Shown: positions 1 to 5,214, numbered from the stretch's first letter. The stretch is 5,214 nucleotides of DNA from Thioalkalivibrio sp. (GCA_003553165.1 PUOZ01000107.1:1-5214), one strand, 5' to 3'. Program-made: numbers and translations. Notes: a model not told the origin generated them from the letters alone.

Positions 1-589
1 GAATGATCCGTTCGTCGAACTCCGGGTGGAACTGCACGCCCCAGACGCGCGGCCCGTAGGCGAAACCCTGGTGAGCCTCCATCTCGCTCGCGCCCAGCAG
101 CGAAGCCCCAGACGGGAGTTCGAGCACCGACTGCCGGTGACTCAGCTGTGCCCAAAGGCGCGTCGGTAATACCGAGAACAGGGGGTCATCCGCGGCGGCC
201 TCGGCCAGCGTGACTTCCACCGTGCCGACCTCCACGCCGCGCGGATTGTAGTCCACCTCGCCGCCCAGCGCGTGGGCCAGAAGCTGGTGTCCGAAGCAGA
301 TCCCGAGCACCGGGACCTCCCGGTTCACTGCATCCGCGAGCCACCCTGCCGCACGCAGCATCCAGTCCGCGCGCTCGGTTACCATCGAACCGGAGCCTGT
401 GATCACGATGCCCGCGACCGAGCCGGGGTGGGGCAGGGCGCCCTCTCCGCTGGCGTCCAGCACACGCACCGCATCCGCCGGCCAGCCCATGCCGACGGCG
501 ATCCAGTCCTCGTAGTCGCCGTGAATCGACGCGAGCGACGGGATCTTGCGACCTGTCTTCAGGACCACCAGCGGCTTGTGCTCGCTCAT
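1..589 (-). CDS. Class I glutamine amidotransferase (GMP synthase-like), 3' end beyond window
   Basis: The 196 visible residues form a class I (triad) glutamine amidotransferase domain, which hydrolyses glutamine and passes ammonia to a partner or acts as a stand-alone amidotransferase/peptidase. The nucleophile elbow GICFGHQ carries Cys98. The second motif GVQFHPEF carries His188 and Glu190, so the Cys-His-Glu triad is complete. ITGSGSMV (63-70) matches the oxyanion-loop region. The start MSEHKPLVVLKTG is supported by a strong Shine-Dalgarno AAGGAGG at 606-600, 10 bases upstream and embedded in the 3' end of the DUF924 gene. Its ATG overlaps that gene's stop as ATGA. Stand-alone members are commonly about 230-240 aa, so perhaps 40 C-terminal residues lie outside the window; there is no stop before position 1. 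The acceptor substrate is unknown. It is not a full GMP synthase in what is visible, and family-level naming is safer than a specific gene. Confidence 0.93.
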   Translation of the reverse strand, partial: MSEHKPLVVLKTGRKIPSLASIHGDYEDWIAVGMGWPADAVRVLDASGEGALPHPGSVAGIVITGSGSMVTERADWMLRAAGWLADAVNREVPVLGICFGHQLLAHALGGEVDYNPRGVEVGTVEVTLAEAAADDPLFSVLPTRLWAQLSHRQSVLELPSGASLLGASEMEAHQGFAYGPRVWGVQFHPEFDERII

Positions 590-1134
590 CCTCGGAAAGC
601 CTCCTTTGACGCGAGCCACATGATCTCTTCCCGCGTACTCTCGCGCCCGAGGACCTCGTTACGGTGCGGGAATCGCCCGAAGCGCCGGATGATCCCCCGG
701 TGGTGCTCGGCCCAGCGCAGACTGTCGACGAGCCCCGCATCACGGTACAGATGCACCGATCGATCCTGATCGGCGAGCGCTTCGCTGTGCATCAACGGGA
801 GGTAGAGGAAGGCCTTCCCGGCGTCGTCCAGCTCCCGGTCCCACCCCTGGTCAATCGCTGCGGCTGCCACCTCGCGGGATTGTTCCTCGGTAACGAAGCT
901 CTCCGGCTGACCGCGAAACATGTTCAGCGGAAACTGGTCCAGCACGATCACCAGCGCCAGCGCCCCCTCGGGCGTCTCGCGCCAGCCCTCCAGTTCCCCT
1001 CTCGCCGCAGCCTGCCAGACCGCGAGAAAACGCCCCCGCAGCCTGGCGTCGAACTCGGGCGTGGACCGAAACCAGAACGGTCGCACGTCCCCGGAAAACC
1101 AGAACTCCAGTATCTCCTGAGCACTTACAGGCAT
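586..1134 (-). CDS. DUF924 family protein (TPR-like helical protein of unknown function)
   Basis: A 182-residue soluble protein with the hallmarks of DUF924: N-terminal ILEFWF (8-13), the core LDQFPLNMFRG (65-74), and the C-terminal RFGRFPHRNEVLGRESTREE region (151-170). The family folds as an all-helical, TPR-like protein; its biochemical role is not established. The reading frame is open further upstream to an ATG at 1254, but I chose ATG 1134. Family members start just before the ILxFWF motif, GGAGGT sits 4 bases upstream of this ATG, and the extra 40 residues resemble no family sequence and would span the likely promoter. The stop overlaps the next gene's ATG (ATGA), so the two are probably one translationally coupled transcript. 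No signal peptide or membrane segment is seen. Confidence 0.93.
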   Translation of the reverse strand: MPVSAQEILEFWFSGDVRPFWFRSTPEFDARLRGRFLAVWQAAARGELEGWRETPEGALALVIVLDQFPLNMFRGQPESFVTEEQSREVAAAAIDQGWDRELDDAGKAFLYLPLMHSEALADQDRSVHLYRDAGLVDSLRWAEHHRGIIRRFGRFPHRNEVLGRESTREEIMWLASKEAFRG

Positions 1135-1164
1135 TGCCACCTCCGGGCCTCCGGGGTCGGACCA

Positions 1165-1196
1165 AGCTATGTTGTTGAAAAAACGATAATATAGCT
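1165..1196. repeat. Short inverted repeat AGCTAT-N20-ATAGCT around the -10 region
   Basis: Arms AGCTAT (1165-1170) and ATAGCT (1191-1196) are perfect inverted copies separated by 20 bases. One arm overlaps the candidate -10 box and the other lies near the expected start of transcription. A dyad there could be an operator, but six-base arms in an AT-rich patch can arise by chance. Confidence 0.25.
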
Positions 1197-1217
1197 CACT
1201 TTTTGGTGCGGTTTCAG
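1188..1217 (-). promoter_or_regulatory. Candidate sigma70-type promoter for DUF924-amidotransferase operon
   Basis: On the minus strand CTGAAA (1217-1212, 4 of 6 matches to TTGACA) is followed after 18 bases by TATATT (1193-1188, 5 of 6 matches to TATAAT). The patch is strikingly AT-rich for this GC-rich window and lies 54 bases upstream of the DUF924 ATG. The prediction rests on consensus resemblance and placement only. Confidence 0.4.
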
Positions 1218-1240
1218 CCCTTGGAAGGCCCTTTTCCGGG

Positions 1241-1263
1241 TCGAAAATGCCCATCGAAGGGCA
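1241..1263 (-). terminator. Weak intrinsic-terminator-like hairpin after the hypothetical gene
   Basis: Minus-strand RNA can form a 5-bp stem UGCCC/GGGCA (1263-1259 with 1252-1248) with loop UUCGAU, followed by UUUUC. It lies 25 bases past the stop of the conserved hypothetical gene and before the DUF924 promoter, where a terminator is expected. The stem is short and the U-run is only four, so termination would be weak. Confidence 0.35.
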
Positions 1264-1287
1264 ACGGACTGCGGTTACCCGGTTGTG

Positions 1288-1632
1288 TCAGTCCCGGACG
1301 GGGCGTACGCGGGCTTCGCCAGTCCGGCGATCGATGGTGATGTCGATCTCGCAGTATTCGGCGTTTTCGTTCTCCGGCGAGGGGTCGTCAGCGCAGGCGC
1401 AGCCTCCGAGGATGCTCGAAAAGAAGATCCCGGTCCGGAGTTGGATGGTGCCGGATGTCTCCGTCCGGCGGAGGATCATGACGCCGAGGTTATCGAGTAG
1501 CGCCGTGCTGCCGGCGGTGAGTTCCTGTTGCAGCCCGAGGGTATCCGGGCCAAGGGCCGTAAGCTCCTCCTTGAGGACCGCCTCGAACCCCGGCGTTCCG
1601 AATGCGGCAAGGCTGCACGTCAGGCGTGGCAA
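1288..1632 (-). CDS. Conserved hypothetical protein with CxC...C motif
   Basis: A protein of 114 residues from a TTG start. Its sequence has the composition of a real protein: TCSLAAFGTPGFEAVLKEEL at the N-terminus, a hydrophobic beta-like stretch GVMILRRTETSGTIQLRTGIFFSSILGG (50-77), then CACADDPSPENENAEYCEIDITID (78-101) with Cys78, Cys80 and Cys94. It resembles, from memory, small conserved proteins of unknown function in beta- and gammaproteobacteria; no function is known to me. The start TTG at 1632 is favoured because AAGGGGG (1646-1640) sits 7 bases upstream and the family-like sequence begins there. A GTG at 1677 in the same frame would add 15 residues but lacks a clear ribosome-binding site. 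The three cysteines could bind a metal or form a disulfide, which is inference. It lies 51 bases downstream of the truncated OYE stop and is probably co-transcribed with it. Confidence 0.72.
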   Translation of the reverse strand: MPRLTCSLAAFGTPGFEAVLKEELTALGPDTLGLQQELTAGSTALLDNLGVMILRRTETSGTIQLRTGIFFSSILGGCACADDPSPENENAEYCEIDITIDRRTGEARVRPVRD

Positions 1633-1683
1633 CGAATGTCCCCCTTGCGAATCCTGGGCGAATCTCAGCCTGTTCACGATGCG

Positions 1684-2031
1684 TCAGGTCTTCAGCGTCG
1701 GGTAGTGAGTGTATCCTTGCGGGCCGGCCATGTAGAAGGTGTCCGGAACCGCATCGTTCAGCGCTGCGCCCGTGCGCAGCCGTTCCGGCAGATTCGGGTT
1801 GGCCAGCGCCGCACGGCCGAATGCGATGAGGTCTCCACGCCAGGCCTGGATGTCGGCCTCGACGCGCTCGGCATCGATCAGTCCGCAACCGGCGCGCTGC
1901 GCGTAATGCTCGGCCATCCGGGCATTGGGAACGTTGCCCAGTGCACGGCAGCGGGTCGGCGGGGCCATGACCATCCGGTTCCCGAGTTCGAGCGGCCCGA
2001 GCGGGGCGGGCGAGAAGAGTCGCATTTCCAT
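1684..2031 (-). pseudogene. Internally deleted Old Yellow Enzyme (NemA-like alkene reductase) remnant
   Basis: An intact 115-codon frame joins the two ends of an FMN-dependent OYE family enoate/alkene reductase. Residues 1-52 (LFSPAPLGPLELGNRMVMAPPTR...MAEHYAQRAGCGLI) match the normal N-terminus with the FMN-contacting APxTR. Residues ~53-115 (DLIAFGRAALANPNLPERLR...TFYMAGPQGYTHYPTL) match the normal C-terminal end with the phosphate-binding FGR. Family members are about 360 residues, so roughly 245 residues of the TIM barrel are missing, including the catalytic His-His/Asn pair and Tyr. The product cannot be a working OYE. The frame is preserved across the junction, so the deletion is recent, lucky or tolerated. 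ATG 2031 (MEMRLF) is chosen because the OYE sequence begins there; AGGA lies 11 bases upstream. A second ATG is at 2025, and the frame also opens at 2094. A collapsed assembly is the main alternative to a real deletion. Confidence 0.85.
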
Positions 2032-2120
2032 CGGTGCTGGATTCCTATGCTTGGGCGGCCAGGGCGCCGAACGCACCTTATGGCATGGATCCACGACCGG
2101 ATCAAAGGCCTTGGCCGCCA

Positions 2121-2152
2121 GATTCCGGCATGGAACTCGGGGTGCCGGAATC
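2121..2152. repeat. Perfect 10-bp inverted repeat in divergent spacer
   Basis: GATTCCGGCA (2121-2130) and TGCCGGAATC (2143-2152) are exact inverted copies around a 12-base spacer. The element lies in the 158-base spacer between the divergent OYE remnant and the DCC gene, ending 37 bases before the DCC start codon. It could form an RNA hairpin in the DCC leader or be a protein-binding dyad. No U-run follows on either strand, so it is not a normal intrinsic terminator. Nothing else in the spacer (2032-2189) is convincing, and I found no clear promoter. Confidence 0.6.
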
Positions 2153-2189
2153 GAACCAACCCGTTACGCACGAAAAGGGGAATGAGGCG

Positions 2190-2609
2190 ATGGCGCAGAG
2201 CGGATCGGGTGGCGTTGCCACGGATGAGGCCGGAGGCCAGCGGGTGACCGTGTTCTTTGACGGGGGGTGCCCGATGTGTCGACGGGAGATCGCCCACTAC
2301 CGCCGCCTGCAAGGGGCTGAGCGCGTCGACTGGCGCGACATTCACGCCGATCCCGACGCGCTCTCCGCTGCCGGGATTTCCTGGCAGCAGGCCATGGAGC
2401 GGCTGCATGTCCGGGATGGCGCCGGGGTCCTGCGCACGGGCGCCCATGCCTTCGTCACCCTCTGGTGCGAACTTCCCGGCTATCGCTGGCTGGCGCGGAT
2501 GGTTTCTGCCATACCCGGTTTCGTCTGGGCCATGGACCGTATCTATACGGTCTTTGCCCGCTGGCGCTGGCGCCGGCGTTGCCGGGATGGTGTCTGCGGG
2601 GCGCCCTGA
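2190..2609 (+). CDS. DCC family thiol-disulfide oxidoreductase (DUF393)
   Basis: A 139-residue protein with the DCC signature VFFDGGCPMCRREI: Asp24, Cys27 and Cys30 form the DxxCxxC motif near the start of a thioredoxin-like fold. The family is annotated as putative thiol-disulfide oxidoreductases acting on unknown partners. The middle (RVDWRDIHADPDAL, LHVRDGAGVLRTGAHAFVTLW) follows the usual family order, and the C-terminus is basic (RWRWRRRCRDGVCGAP) with an extra CysX4Cys (131, 136). The frame is open upstream to 2034, but ATG 2190 is preferred because AAGGGG lies 9 bases upstream and the conserved domain begins about 18 residues later; ATG 2130 is the alternative. No signal peptide is seen, so it is probably cytoplasmic. 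Its TGA shares one base with the ATG of the next gene. Confidence 0.92.
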   Translation: MAQSGSGGVATDEAGGQRVTVFFDGGCPMCRREIAHYRRLQGAERVDWRDIHADPDALSAAGISWQQAMERLHVRDGAGVLRTGAHAFVTLWCELPGYRWLARMVSAIPGFVWAMDRIYTVFARWRWRRRCRDGVCGAP

Positions 2610-3190
2610 TGGTCCCGCAGATCCGTGGGCGCACCCGTGCAGTTCTTCTGTGGCTCGGCCTTGTCCTGGCGTCCACCCCGCTGGCGGCAGGGGCCGCTGA
2701 GATCCTGGCGGATCTTTCCGAACCGGGAACGGTGCTCCTGCTGCGTCACGCGCTGGCGCCGGGTACCGGAGATCCGCCGGGATTCGTGGTCGGCGACTGC
2801 TCCACCCAGCGCAATCTTTCCGATGCCGGACGGGAGCAGGCCCGGGCACTGGGTGAGCGCCTGCGGCAGGCGGGCATCGACCAGGCCCGGATCTACTCCA
2901 GCCGCTGGTGCCGCTGCATGGAGACTGCGGAGCTGCTCGATCTCGGTCCCGTGCAACCGTTGCCCGCGCTGGATTCGTTTTTCCAGGACAGAAGCCAGGC
3001 TGCCGCCCGCACTGAGGCGGCACGGGATTTTCTGGAGGCCCTGCCGGCCGGGCCTCCGGTGATCCTGGTCACCCATCAGGTCAACATCACCGGCCTGACC
3101 GGCCAGTTCGCCGCGTCAGGCACCGCGGTTCTGGCCCGGGTTCCGGTTCACGGTGAGGGCGATCTGGAGGTGCTGGGAATCGTGCGTTGA
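2609..3190 (+). CDS. Secreted histidine phosphatase family protein (phosphoglycerate mutase-like)
   Basis: A 193-residue branch 1-like histidine phosphatase. The N-terminus has a signal peptide pattern: basic RGRTR, a hydrophobic core AVLLWLGLVLA (11-21), and a likely cleavage around AAGA-AE (~29/30), so the enzyme probably acts in the periplasm. Catalytic features are LLLRHA with Arg46 and phospho-accepting His47, YSSRWCRCMETAELL with Arg99, and VTHQVNITGL with His156. The substrate is unknown; such exported members are not glycolytic mutases. The start ATG 2609 overlaps the DCC stop (TGATG), implying translational coupling. The same frame is open to 2465, but that extension is out-of-frame DCC sequence and would bury the signal peptide. 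The gene converges on the PLD-family gene, with 50 bases between their stops. Confidence 0.92.
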   Translation: MVPQIRGRTRAVLLWLGLVLASTPLAAGAAEILADLSEPGTVLLLRHALAPGTGDPPGFVVGDCSTQRNLSDAGREQARALGERLRQAGIDQARIYSSRWCRCMETAELLDLGPVQPLPALDSFFQDRSQAAARTEAARDFLEALPAGPPVILVTHQVNITGLTGQFAASGTAVLARVPVHGEGDLEVLGIVR

Positions 3191-3195
3191 GGGGG

Positions 3196-3221
3196 CCGCG
3201 CGGGATTAAGGATGCGCGTGG
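3196..3221 (+). terminator. GC-rich hairpin between convergent genes, terminator-like without U-run
   Basis: Plus-strand RNA can pair CCGCGCG (3196-3202) with CGCGUGG (3215-3221), seven pairs including one G-U wobble, around a 12-base loop, six bases after the phosphatase stop. No U-run follows, so it is not a textbook intrinsic terminator; it may only protect the 3' end, or be chance in GC-rich DNA. Confidence 0.2.
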
Positions 3222-3240
3222 TGATATGGTCCCTGGCCCA

Positions 3241-4431
3241 CTAGGAACGCTGGGGTGGCGGTTGCCGGAGGGCGCGTCGATAGCTCCACTGGACCAGGTA
3301 ATCGTCCAGGCCACCCGCCATGCGTTCCATCAGGCGCAGCCACAGGCCACGGTTGCGCCAGGCCGTGTCTGTCCATTCCTCGCTGTGTTCGAAGTCCACG
3401 GTGAACAGCCCCGCCAGCTTCCTTGCGAATGCCGGGTCCATCACTGTCTGGTTCGCCTCGAGATTCCAGCGCAGGGTCCAGTGGTCCAGGTTGCTCGATC
3501 CGATGCTGGCCCAGTCGTCACAGAGCACCATCTTTGCATGCAGGAAGCGTGGCTGATACTCGAAGATCCGGACCCCGCCGCGGAGCAGGCGGCCGTAGAA
3601 CCGCCGGCCTGCGTGCCAGACAGAGGGATGGTCATTGCGCGGTCCGGCGAGCAGCAGCCGCACGTCGACTCCGCGTCGCGCGGCGCGGCGCAGCGCGCGG
3701 CGCAGGCGTACGGTGGGCACGAAGTAGGCGGTGGCAATCCAGACCCGCCGCCGGGACTTGCGAATCGCGGTCAGCACCGAGCGCATCACCGGTCGGCCGC
3801 CGGCGCGGACGTGGCCCACGACCTGTCCGTCCGCTGCTCCCGGTACGACCTTCGGCGGTGGCGTGGCTAGGGCGATGGGTTGCATGCTCCAGTGTCGCCA
3901 GCATTGCGCGAACAGGATCTCCCAGTCGGCCACGCAGGGTCCGCGCAGCTGAAGCATCACCTCATGCCAGTGCTGACCGTCCCGCCGTGACTCCGGGTCG
4001 AAATCGTCCGTGATGCCCATGCCGCCAACGAAGGCGACCGCTCCGTCCACGGCCAGCAGCTTGCGGTGATTGCGCAACAGGGACACGCGCCAGCGGCCCA
4101 GCCCGAGCGGGTTGTACAGCGCCATGTGCACACCCGCCGCGACCAGGCGCTCACGGTCCTCGCGACTCAGTCCGCGGCTGCCGAAGTCGTCGATCAGCAG
4201 GTATACCGCCACTCCGCGGCGTGCGGCCCCGCCCAGCGCGGCGATGAACCGCTCGGCAACGGATCCGGAAACGAACAGGTACATCTCCAGGAACACGCGA
4301 TCCTTCGCGCCTGCGATCGCGTCGAGCATCGCCGGGATGAATTCCCCGCCATCGACCTGCAGCGCGTACGCATGTGGCCCCCTTTTCGGGAAGACCTTGC
4401 GTTCGGGAAGCAGCGCAAGATTGGGCCTCAC
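3241..4431 (-). CDS. Phospholipase D-like protein, cardiolipin synthase B type
   Basis: A 396-residue protein with two HKD (HxKx4D) motifs of the phospholipase D superfamily: HRKLLAVD (His122, Lys124, Asp129) followed by FVGGMGITDD, and HAKMVLCD (His298, Lys300, Asp305) followed by GSSNLD. The FIPAMLDAIAGAKDRVFLEMYLF region (31-53) is the usual start of the first domain. The length, two full motifs and lack of N-terminal membrane helices match ClsB (E. coli YbhO, ~413 aa) rather than ClsA. The expected reaction is cardiolipin or related phospholipid synthesis by phosphatidyl transfer at the inner membrane; other PLD activities are possible. The frame is open upstream to 4938, but that part is out-of-frame SpmB sequence. 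The start is therefore taken as GTG 4431, overlapping the upstream stop as GTGA. Its own ribosome-binding site is weak, consistent with coupling. Confidence 0.9.
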   Translation of the reverse strand: MRPNLALLPERKVFPKRGPHAYALQVDGGEFIPAMLDAIAGAKDRVFLEMYLFVSGSVAERFIAALGGAARRGVAVYLLIDDFGSRGLSREDRERLVAAGVHMALYNPLGLGRWRVSLLRNHRKLLAVDGAVAFVGGMGITDDFDPESRRDGQHWHEVMLQLRGPCVADWEILFAQCWRHWSMQPIALATPPPKVVPGAADGQVVGHVRAGGRPVMRSVLTAIRKSRRRVWIATAYFVPTVRLRRALRRAARRGVDVRLLLAGPRNDHPSVWHAGRRFYGRLLRGGVRIFEYQPRFLHAKMVLCDDWASIGSSNLDHWTLRWNLEANQTVMDPAFARKLAGLFTVDFEHSEEWTDTAWRNRGLWLRLMERMAGGLDDYLVQWSYRRALRQPPPQRS

Positions 4432-5214
4432 AGGAAAAGCCAGCTCACGATGAACACGGCTGCAATCACCGCCACCACGTCGGCCGACAGCGCCGCGGCC
4501 AGCGTGTGCCGTACCCGACGCACCTGGATTGCCCCGAAATACACGGCAAGCACGTAGAAAGTCGTTTCCGTCGAGCCCTGCAGGGTGGATACCAGGAGGC
4601 CGACATAGGTGTCCGGCCCGGTGGCCGGGTCCTGCATGATGCCGGCCATGATCCCGTAGGCGCCGGATCCGGACAGGGGCCGCAGCAGGGCCATCGGCAG
4701 GGCCTCCGGCGGCATTCCCAGCGGCGTGGTCCAGGGCGCCAGCAGCCCCACGAAGACGCCAAGCGCGCCGCTGGCGCGCAGCATGCCGACGGCGACCAGG
4801 ATCGCGACCAGGTAGGGGATGATGCGCAGCGCGACCTGGAAACCCTCCTTGGCGCCCTCGACGAAGACCTCGTAGATGCGCACGCCTCGGGCCACCCCGA
4901 ATAGCAGGAAGCCGAGGATCAGCCCCGGGATGATCCACGGAGCAATGACCTGCCCGTACAGGATGGTCAGCGGGATGATCGCGAGTACGCCCGCCAGCGC
5001 CAGCGCGCTGACCCAGCCCGGGTAGCCTTCGGCCGGGACCTCGATGTTCATCGGCTGTGGTTCGCTGGCATCTTTTTCCCCTTCGGCGGGGGGCGGCGGC
5101 TCGGCCTGATCCGGGCTATTCGGAGCTTCAGGACCGTCCCGTGGTGTGGCCGGTGGGGGCGGGAAGAAGCGCTGCAGCACCAGCGCACTGGTGATCCCGG
5201 TGATCGTCGCGAAC
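4428..5214 (-). CDS. Apparent SpmA-SpmB fusion, nucleoside-recognition (Gate) domain membrane protein, 5' end beyond window
   Basis: The frame is open to the right edge, so 261 C-terminal residues are visible. The first ~17 (FATITGITSALVLQRFF) look like the last membrane helix of a preceding domain. They are followed by a Pro/Glu-rich linker (~18-58) and a complete SpmB-like domain: FVEGAKEGFQVALRIIPYLVAILVAVGMLRASGAL (117-151), RPLSGSGAYGIMAGIM (178-193) and STLQGSTETTFYVLAVYFGAIQVRRVRHT (209-237), ending in hydrophobic helices. SpmA and SpmB were named for spore core dehydration in Bacillus, but fused or paired homologues occur in many non-sporulating bacteria, where the role is unclear and a transport or channel role is inferred from the Gate domain. 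A GTG at 5180 could be mistaken for a start, but it falls inside the helix before the linker and has no clear ribosome-binding site. The stop overlaps the GTG start of the PLD-family gene. Confidence 0.88.
   Translation of the reverse strand, partial: FATITGITSALVLQRFFPPPPATPRDGPEAPNSPDQAEPPPPAEGEKDASEPQPMNIEVPAEGYPGWVSALALAGVLAIIPLTILYGQVIAPWIIPGLILGFLLFGVARGVRIYEVFVEGAKEGFQVALRIIPYLVAILVAVGMLRASGALGVFVGLLAPWTTPLGMPPEALPMALLRPLSGSGAYGIMAGIMQDPATGPDTYVGLLVSTLQGSTETTFYVLAVYFGAIQVRRVRHTLAAALSADVVAVIAAVFIVSWLFL

Noticed and set aside
1..589. Calling the amidotransferase guaA or another named biosynthetic gene
   Set aside because: The visible part contains only the glutaminase domain and has no diagnostic partner domain or pathway neighbours, so a specific gene name is unsupported.
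1135..1254. N-terminal 40-residue extension of DUF924 (MGIFDPEKGLP...)
   Set aside because: The family starts just before ILxFWF, a good ribosome-binding site precedes ATG 1134, and the extension crosses the likely promoter and AT-rich spacer.
2032..2230. A complete tRNA gene on the minus strand around the TTCGATT loop
   Set aside because: Only a T-arm-like segment is present. I could not find a pairing acceptor 5' strand, a D-arm or an anticodon arm, and no CCA follows a proper acceptor stem.
2465..2608. Upstream extension of the histidine phosphatase
   Set aside because: It is out-of-frame DCC gene sequence and would place 48 residues before an otherwise clear signal peptide.
1878..3023. 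Long minus-strand open frame of 381 codons
   Set aside because: It is antisense to two well-supported plus-strand genes and overlaps the OYE remnant in another frame. Its Pro/Arg/Gly-rich composition is typical of a shadow frame in GC-rich DNA.
3212..3243. Ten-codon ATG...TAG mini-frame between the convergent genes
   Set aside because: Too short, with no ribosome-binding site or other support.
3187..3870. Plus-strand open frame of 227 codons
   Set aside because: It is antisense to the PLD-family gene, which has both HKD motifs; no recognisable domain is present.
4432..4938. N-terminal 169-residue extension of the PLD-family frame
   Set aside because: It is an out-of-frame reading of the SpmB domain, Arg/Gly/Ala-rich with no PLD family similarity. 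The GTG 4431 start fits the family and the GTGA overlap.
4428..5214. Sporulation function implied by the SpmA/SpmB name
   Set aside because: The other genes look gammaproteobacterial, no sporulation gene is nearby, and homologues are common in non-sporulating bacteria.

Overview
The window is high-GC DNA from a bacterium, most likely a gammaproteobacterium; the protein flavours and tight gene packing recall Ectothiorhodospiraceae/Chromatiales-type purple-sulfur or sulfur-oxidising lineages. That placement is an impression from protein style and GC content, not a database result. It reads as ordinary chromosomal housekeeping or accessory sequence. No transposase, integrase, CRISPR array, toxin-antitoxin pair or phage gene is visible.

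Layout. (1) Positions 1-1134, minus strand: a DUF924 family gene followed, with a 4-base ATGA overlap, by a class I glutamine amidotransferase that runs off the left edge. A candidate promoter lies in an AT-rich patch near 1188-1217. (2) Positions 1288-2031, minus strand: the remnant of an Old Yellow Enzyme (NemA-type alkene reductase) with its central ~245 residues missing but the reading frame kept, then a small conserved hypothetical gene with a C-x-C...C motif. A weak terminator-like hairpin (1241-1263) closes this unit. (3) Positions 2032-2189: a divergent intergenic spacer with a perfect 10-bp inverted repeat, one arm of which looks like a tRNA T-arm. (4) Positions 2190-3190, plus strand: a DCC-family (DUF393) thiol-disulfide oxidoreductase overlapping by one base (TGATG) a secreted histidine phosphatase. 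(5) Positions 3241-5214, minus strand: a gene that appears to be a SpmA-SpmB fusion (nucleoside-recognition/Gate membrane domains), open at the right edge, overlapping by 4 bases (GTGA) a two-HKD phospholipase D-family protein of the cardiolipin synthase B type.

How the genes work together. Three pairs are translationally coupled by overlapping stop and start codons (DUF924/amidotransferase, DCC/phosphatase, SpmAB/PLD). This is good evidence of co-expression, but only the last pair has an obvious common theme, the cytoplasmic membrane. The most notable item is the internally deleted OYE. The other points of interest are the SpmA-SpmB fusion coupled to a cardiolipin-synthase-like enzyme in what looks like a non-sporulating organism, and the hairpin/T-arm-like element in the divergent spacer. 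I found no convincing new multi-gene system.
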